Part shown: piece by piece, positions 58,751 to 64,000 of the stretch
Layout: each line of letters opens with the position of its first letter
Numbering within the stretch: the first letter of the stretch is position 1
Assembly: GCA_028023455.1 (NCBI GenBank)
Contig: JAQFVV010000064.1
Coordinates: forward strand, 1,025,825 to 1,089,824
Source of the DNA: Epiperipatus broadwayi
Taxonomy: Eukaryota; Onychophora; Udeonychophora; Euonychophora; Peripatidae
DNA: 64,000 nucleotides
Reading direction: 5' to 3'
The notes under the pieces: model-generated
Told to the model about the DNA's origin: nothing
Databases searched by the model: none
What the model saw: the letters and a program-made list of their open reading frames with translations, nothing else
Program-made: the position numbers and the translations under genes

Positions 58751-60260
58751 TATGCCCACATAAAGTGATATAATTATATCTAAATATACATAATTAAGAT
58801 CTTAATTACAATTATATAAAATATTATATATTTCTTTATAATTAATTACATTCATTTTAAATGTATATTTCCTTGCTTATTTAAAATGAAAATAATTGCA
58901 AAATCTATGATTTTGTACAATTGTACTAAAATTTGAATTATGTATGTTTGGATATAATTATAATGTAATATATTATTTCTATGTCGTCATGTATTTTTAA
59001 ATATGTTATAGCTCTGATGCAAACTGCAGAACAGCCTGAACTATATGTATAAAAATATGTTTATATTGAAGAAAGTATAAAAGAAAAGAATTATTAATTA
59101 TATTTGTAAATAAGCAATGCATAAAAGATAAAGGAGAAGAAAAAGGAATATGATAATTGTTATGTTCAATAAATTAAAGGTATTACTAATATTGCTTCAT
59201 ACAATGAAAAAATATTGAAAACATTAAATAGTTATATTTTACGGTTGGTAGTGACTATACCCAAATCAAATTAATTTAAAATTTTTGTCATCTTAACTAA
59301 TTAAAAACCCGATATCTTTACTCACCAATTTCTCAAATAAATCTTAACCCAACTGTAGAAATAAAAATTGTATAATGTAGGGTTTGAGTCCAGGATTCCA
59401 TTTTTATGATGTGCTAATCACTTTATTAGAAGCAGTGCTAATCATTTTATCATTAATGTCATGTATCTCTACTTTTATATGATTAAAAAAATTGAAAATA
59501 AATTCCACCAAAGTATTAAATAAAAACATTATTTTTATTATTTTTAGTTTAGTAACTTTTTACCATTAACGCCGAAGAAGCCATTATTGATTGGTCCAGT
59601 TTATCTAAAACTCAACAAAGCATCTGGGCAAAAATTAGCTAGTAAGTAGGTATACGATATTTTATTAACATTAACAATAAAACCATATTTAACTTTTGAC
59701 AAGAAATGCTACATCATTTAAATAGCAAATGTAAAGGTTTATAGTACAAATGAATATCCAGAAATATTTATCAATTTCTGAAAAATATAGGCAGTCCAAA
59801 AACTAAAAACCATATGATGGAGTAGAAGCATAGGAAATATGTTTCCTATTTTGTGACTCTCAAACCAATATTTGAATATTAACTGGTCATAATAAAATAA
59901 ACTTGTCTCCCAAAATCTTCCGTCTAAAGGTATAATATAACCATACAAAATAGAGAGATACATACTTTCAAGGTTAATAAATGTAAAAATACTTTCTTCA
60001 GCAAGTCAGTTATTAATAGATTGCAAATAATATATAATCTAACTTTTAATAATATTAATATTTTTTGTGATTGGTTTATTATGAATGTTAGAAAACAACT
60101 AAACTTATAATTATGAACATATATATATATATATAATCTTATGTATGTAATTTGTATTTGCTTATTGTTTTTTTATTATTATTTGTTTATTGTGTATTTT
60201 TGTTAACGTGTAAATGTTGAAATGCACATAATAAATAGATATTGAATTGAACTGAATTTT
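58751..60260. other. AT-rich DNA, no supported gene
   Basis: Nothing recognised apart from a short TA run near 60118-60135. Confidence 0.5.
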
Positions 60261-60261
60261 C

Positions 60262-60722
60262 AACCATTATCATTGCACTGCATTATGAAGGTCTCTTGAA
60301 GTCCATCTTCTCTGATCTCTATCCTTTCTTCTCCACATCATTCCAGTACACTTATTTCATCCACTCCTCACATGTTTCCTTTTTCTAGGTTTTTTACAAA
60401 CTCTTGGAATCTCGTTTAAGATTTCAACTAATAATCTGTTATTATCTTTTCTAGCAATATATCTAGCCCAACTCCACTTCAGACTCTTAATTCTTTCAAT
60501 ATTATCAATAACACCTATTTGTTCTCTCACCCATATATTTCATTTTTGATCTCTTTTTGGTATTCTTAACATTCATCTCTCAATACTTTGTTGAGTGGTC
60601 TGAAGTCTCTGTGTTGTTTTTTCTTATTTGTCCAAGTATCAGATCCATAAGTTGAAACAGTAAGATTTGAATTTGAATCTTAAGTTTCACCTTTTTCTAT
60701 CGTCTCTCACCCACCACCTTTA
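60262..60722 (-). mobile_element. RTE-like LINE 3' fragment joined to a hairpin-forming 5' cap
   Basis: The minus strand reads ERIKSLKWSWARYIARKDNN, the WAGHIAR-type signature near the C-terminus of RTE-like and related LINE proteins, then the shared 3' blocks. Its 5' edge (near 60660) is joined to a segment of about 60 bp (TGAAACAGTAAGATTTGAA...TTTCACCTTTTTCT) that also caps the fragment at 63.4-64.0 kb. Confidence 0.7.
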
Positions 60723-63419
60723 TCCTACCTAAATTTAAACTTTTTGGTATCGAATTGGGTGTGTAGTAATATTAAAAATGGATAAATATCTGTAAAATTC
60801 ACCAGAAACGCACACACATTTCGATAACAAATTTAAAGCAATAAATAAAAATAATTGATATAATTTAACTTTCTTTTTTAGTTATATAATTTTATATAAC
60901 TTTAACTATTTATTTTAAATTATAAATGTTCGTTACTTTATTGCCTTTTCTTAAAATCGTATTTTAAATAATTTTGGAAATTAGATTGTAATTTAAAGAA
61001 AAGTAAAAATAATTGTATATTCCCTTTTGTACTTGAAACTTTGCAAGTAATGGTCGGTGAGAGATAATACATTAATTAATTAATTAATTAGAAAATTCCC
61101 TAAAAGCTTTAATTACAAAAATGTTAAAAGGTAAAAAACCTAAACAATAGAAATGCAGCTTTCTGAATTAATTAAACTTATAAAAATGCATTGATTCTCC
61201 TGGGCAAATGAATGGATCTAAAAATAAAATAGAATAAAATGTAAAAGATAAGATAAAGAAAAGAGGACATTTTGGGATTTCTAAGAACTTTTTAATTAGA
61301 CTTTGGCTGTGCTCTTGCTCAATTGAGAGAATCCAAATCTTAAATTAATTTATCTACTGCAAGATGATCGAGTAGGAAGCACCCAGACTATTCTACCCCC
61401 AGAGATGGTCGATCATATGCCTGAACCTCCACATATGCTCTTCACAAAATAAACCAAGAGGATCTGCTGCCCAAACAATCAGAAAGCTGTTGCTGCTGGT
61501 ACACCCTGCTGCTATTGAGATGAATCAATAACCTGAGTGCTGGAAGAAATTGCTACTGTTTGAACTCATGAACAATCTGCTACTGACCATGAAATCTGAA
61601 AGCTTCTTATAAAACAGGTACCTGTACCCAAGGCCATCTAGAGTACTCTAAATATTAGTCAAACTATAGCTGACTCTATATATAAATTGTACAATTATTA
61701 ATTTTATTATTAATCTATTATGTAAATATCTTTTAATAGTCTAGCATACTTAACTCTGCCTTTTCTTGGGTATGTATTTCTAATTTTACATTTTTTTATT
61801 ATCTAACAATAGCATGCCTCTAAGATTTCCGACCGGACCTCACCAAATTTTAAATATCAATCCTAATCAAAACAGTTGCCATCTTGTACAGTGACCTACT
61901 GATATATTTCTTTTATATACTCATGTTGGTTGGTCAGCTCGGAAATCTCCATAATTCACTAAATACAAATACATGATTGCCTGAAACAGTGGATGCGTGT
62001 CCTGCAGATCATATAATTAATATTTACTTCTATAAATTATTTTGTTATTTTCATATAAATTGACACACATTCAGTGCTTCAATTATTGTACATGCAGGGG
62101 TCTACTACATAGCAAGTGGCAGACCTATTAGTTCTTAATACCCGCCCAACTTACCTATTGCTTTTTACACTTGTTTTTAATTTTAAATAATAAATCCATT
62201 AAGTGCATTTCTTTGAGAGCCAAATTCGTTATTCATTAAAAGTTGGTAATGTAGGACCAAGTCATAAATTTATATTAAATCTTAACAGAATATTATGTGA
62301 ATTATACATGTGTTACAGTTTAGAGATGCGATAACCCATTATGAGCCTTGGATATCATGGATCTTACAGGATTTACTGAATCCCAGTCATCCTACACAAG
62401 TGAACATAATGAATATTCCAACAGGGCTTGATGCCCATCACAAGTAAAGGAGTAGGTGGCACAAACCCTTTGCACCTGATTATGCTTATGTGACATCTTA
62501 CCTTTGGGCCTATGGCAAACACCAGCCCATTGTTTTAAACTCATCCATTGACTACACAGTTTTAATGTACTGCCACATTTGCATCACAGTTCTAAACATA
62601 CCACATGTTTCTTATTATTAATTTTATTATTCAATATATGACTCCATCTCTGCATTAATGATATAAATTCACTCTCAAATACATGTCTGTCCATAATCAC
62701 TTATAAATATCTTATTCATTAAATAAAATATATGTCCGCAACTGCTATTATCAATCCTAATTTAGACTTGTGCATTGCAAAGATATTAAATCCCTGAAGG
62801 CATATTCTTGAAATACTTGCTCAAGAATTCAGATAGCTAGATCACATCAGCCAAATAATTGTATGTCTTTGAAAATATAATAGTATCAGAGGAATACCGC
62901 TACTGAAAAGCATAATATAATCAAAGGTTATTAATTAAATGATTTTAGTATAAAATATTCTAATTAAATAATTTCAAACTATACATCTGCCATCATATAT
63001 TTATTTATTCGACACATATTCAATATACTATCTTCTCGATTATTTAAAATATAAATATCTAATATTAATATTATATATAGCTAACTTGAAAATGAAGTCT
63101 ATGAGCCTCTCGATCTTCTTGATTCCCATGTCTAAAGAAAGGTTTACTAATGTGGCATCAGATGCATTGTTTCATAGAGTATATTGTGGAACTGATAAAC
63201 CATGTTCAAACTCAGTACTACTGGTAGATTTGCTACCTATGTGCTGCACTATGTTAATGAAGCATACGAATCCGACCGTTACAAAGTAAAAACTGGCAAA
63301 ACACATTTATTAAAAATCTTCATTTTCAAACACAAGGCATATTTCCTATTAATATTGTTATTTCAATCAGAAGCACTCCAGTCAAGATTAATTTTATCCA
63401 TTATGTTTCCATCTGTAGT
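60723..63419. other. mostly unassigned; GC-richer patch at 61360-61660
   Basis: About 2.7 kb. 61360-61660 and 62300-62580 are less AT-rich and may be old transposon or exon relics, but no frame or motif is convincing. Confidence 0.4.
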
Positions 63420-64000
63420 AATAATATGAGCAAAGTATTTGTAGTTGTTAATTTTTAAGTCATCATTACCAATCTTTTATTTTATTCTATTGAGAAAATT
63501 CATTGAACATTACTTTAGTCTTTTTAATATTTATTTTTAATCCTATTTTCTTAATTTCATCTTATAACTCTTACAACATTTCCTGAAGCTCTAAACATTA
63601 TTTGCAAAAACAACTACACCATCTGAAAAATCTAGATGACTTCAATAATCTCCATTCACCTTTACTTCCTTAGCTTCTTATTTTAATCCCCAAAATACTG
63701 TTTGCAAAACTGCTGTAAAAAGTTTTAGAGATATGGAGTCACTCTGTCATATACTCACCTCAATGTTAATTTTTTTAATATTATTATATAACCTAATTAT
63801 TGCTGCTGAATTTTTTATAAATATTCTTTAGAATATGACAATATTTTGGGCCTATATCTTGATGATCCAACAATCACTAAAGAAATGCTTATAGAATCAA
63901 ATACCTTTTCATAATCTAAAAATTCAAAGTATAATGGTGAAACAGTGAGATTCGTATTCGAATCTCAAGTTTCACCTTTTTCTGTCGTTTCTCACTGACC
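63420..64000 (-). mobile_element. RTE-like LINE RT fragment joined to the same hairpin cap
   Basis: The minus strand reads FEFLDYEKVFDSI (RT motif A, from about 63930), a decayed motif C region and GLKINIKKTKVMFNEFSQ (RT motif D/E-like). The 5' edge is joined at about 63935 to TGAAACAGTGAGATTCGT...GTTTCACCTTTTTCT, continuing to the window end. The fragment is truncated at both ends by decay. Confidence 0.75.

Noticed and set aside
62300-62580. Possible exon or transposon in a GC-richer patch
   Set aside because: No frame, motif or repeat partner within the window.

Overview
The window is an AT-rich, intron- and repeat-rich animal nuclear sequence. Supporting signs are decayed non-LTR retrotransposons, Penelope-like elements (PLEs), tRNA-derived SINEs with target-site duplications, a Merlin-type transposase relic and very long tetranucleotide microsatellites (GATA, GATG, TAGG). 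No bacterial-style operons are present. The phylum cannot be fixed from the sequence. The mix of PLEs, RTE-like LINEs, tRNA SINEs and GATA arrays fits an invertebrate, and a lophotrochozoan such as a mollusc is a guess only.

Layout. Positions 2-1846 hold the one convincing cellular coding region: the 3' end of an open frame built of about six and a half 62-residue tryptophan-anchored repeats. 1.9-9.3 kb carries a compound microsatellite, PLE remnants, a TIR element, a large inverted repeat and a TTA array. 10-20 kb is dominated by small retroposed units that carry hammerhead ribozymes, plus SINEs and an inverted-duplicated PLE end. 20.3-21.5 kb holds a decayed coiled-coil ORF on the minus strand. 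21.6-27.9 kb is a nearly full-length but frameshifted two-ORF LINE on the plus strand (CCHC gag-like ORF1; endonuclease, reverse transcriptase and CCHC ORF2). 29.6-31.5 kb is a 1.95-kb tetranucleotide array. 31.5-43.5 kb is mostly unassigned AT-rich DNA with tandem duplications, a second coiled-coil relic, an inverted SINE pair and an RTE-like RT relic. 43.6-44.3 kb is a Merlin/ISXO2-type transposase pseudogene. 45-64 kb holds more RTE-like fragments, short SINEs and further hammerhead families.

The most interesting theme is hammerhead ribozymes. By hand-folding I find three families with full type-I architecture (conserved core, stem II, two-part stem I). Family A is a SINE-like unit with A/B-box-like sequences. 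Family B is a 455-bp monomer present as a three-monomer-long insertion with a 13-bp target-site duplication. Family C is a decayed relative of B. Simpler hammerhead-like cores lie in the 3' regions of PLE remnants. Stem III is tiny and usually palindromic, as known for dimer-acting PLE hammerheads. Two short family-B insertions have an internal inversion junction at, or within a few bases of, the predicted ribozyme cleavage site. This suggests that self-cleaved RNA was the template for retroposition, with twin priming producing the inversion. All folding, alignment and homology statements are by eye; no search or computation was run.
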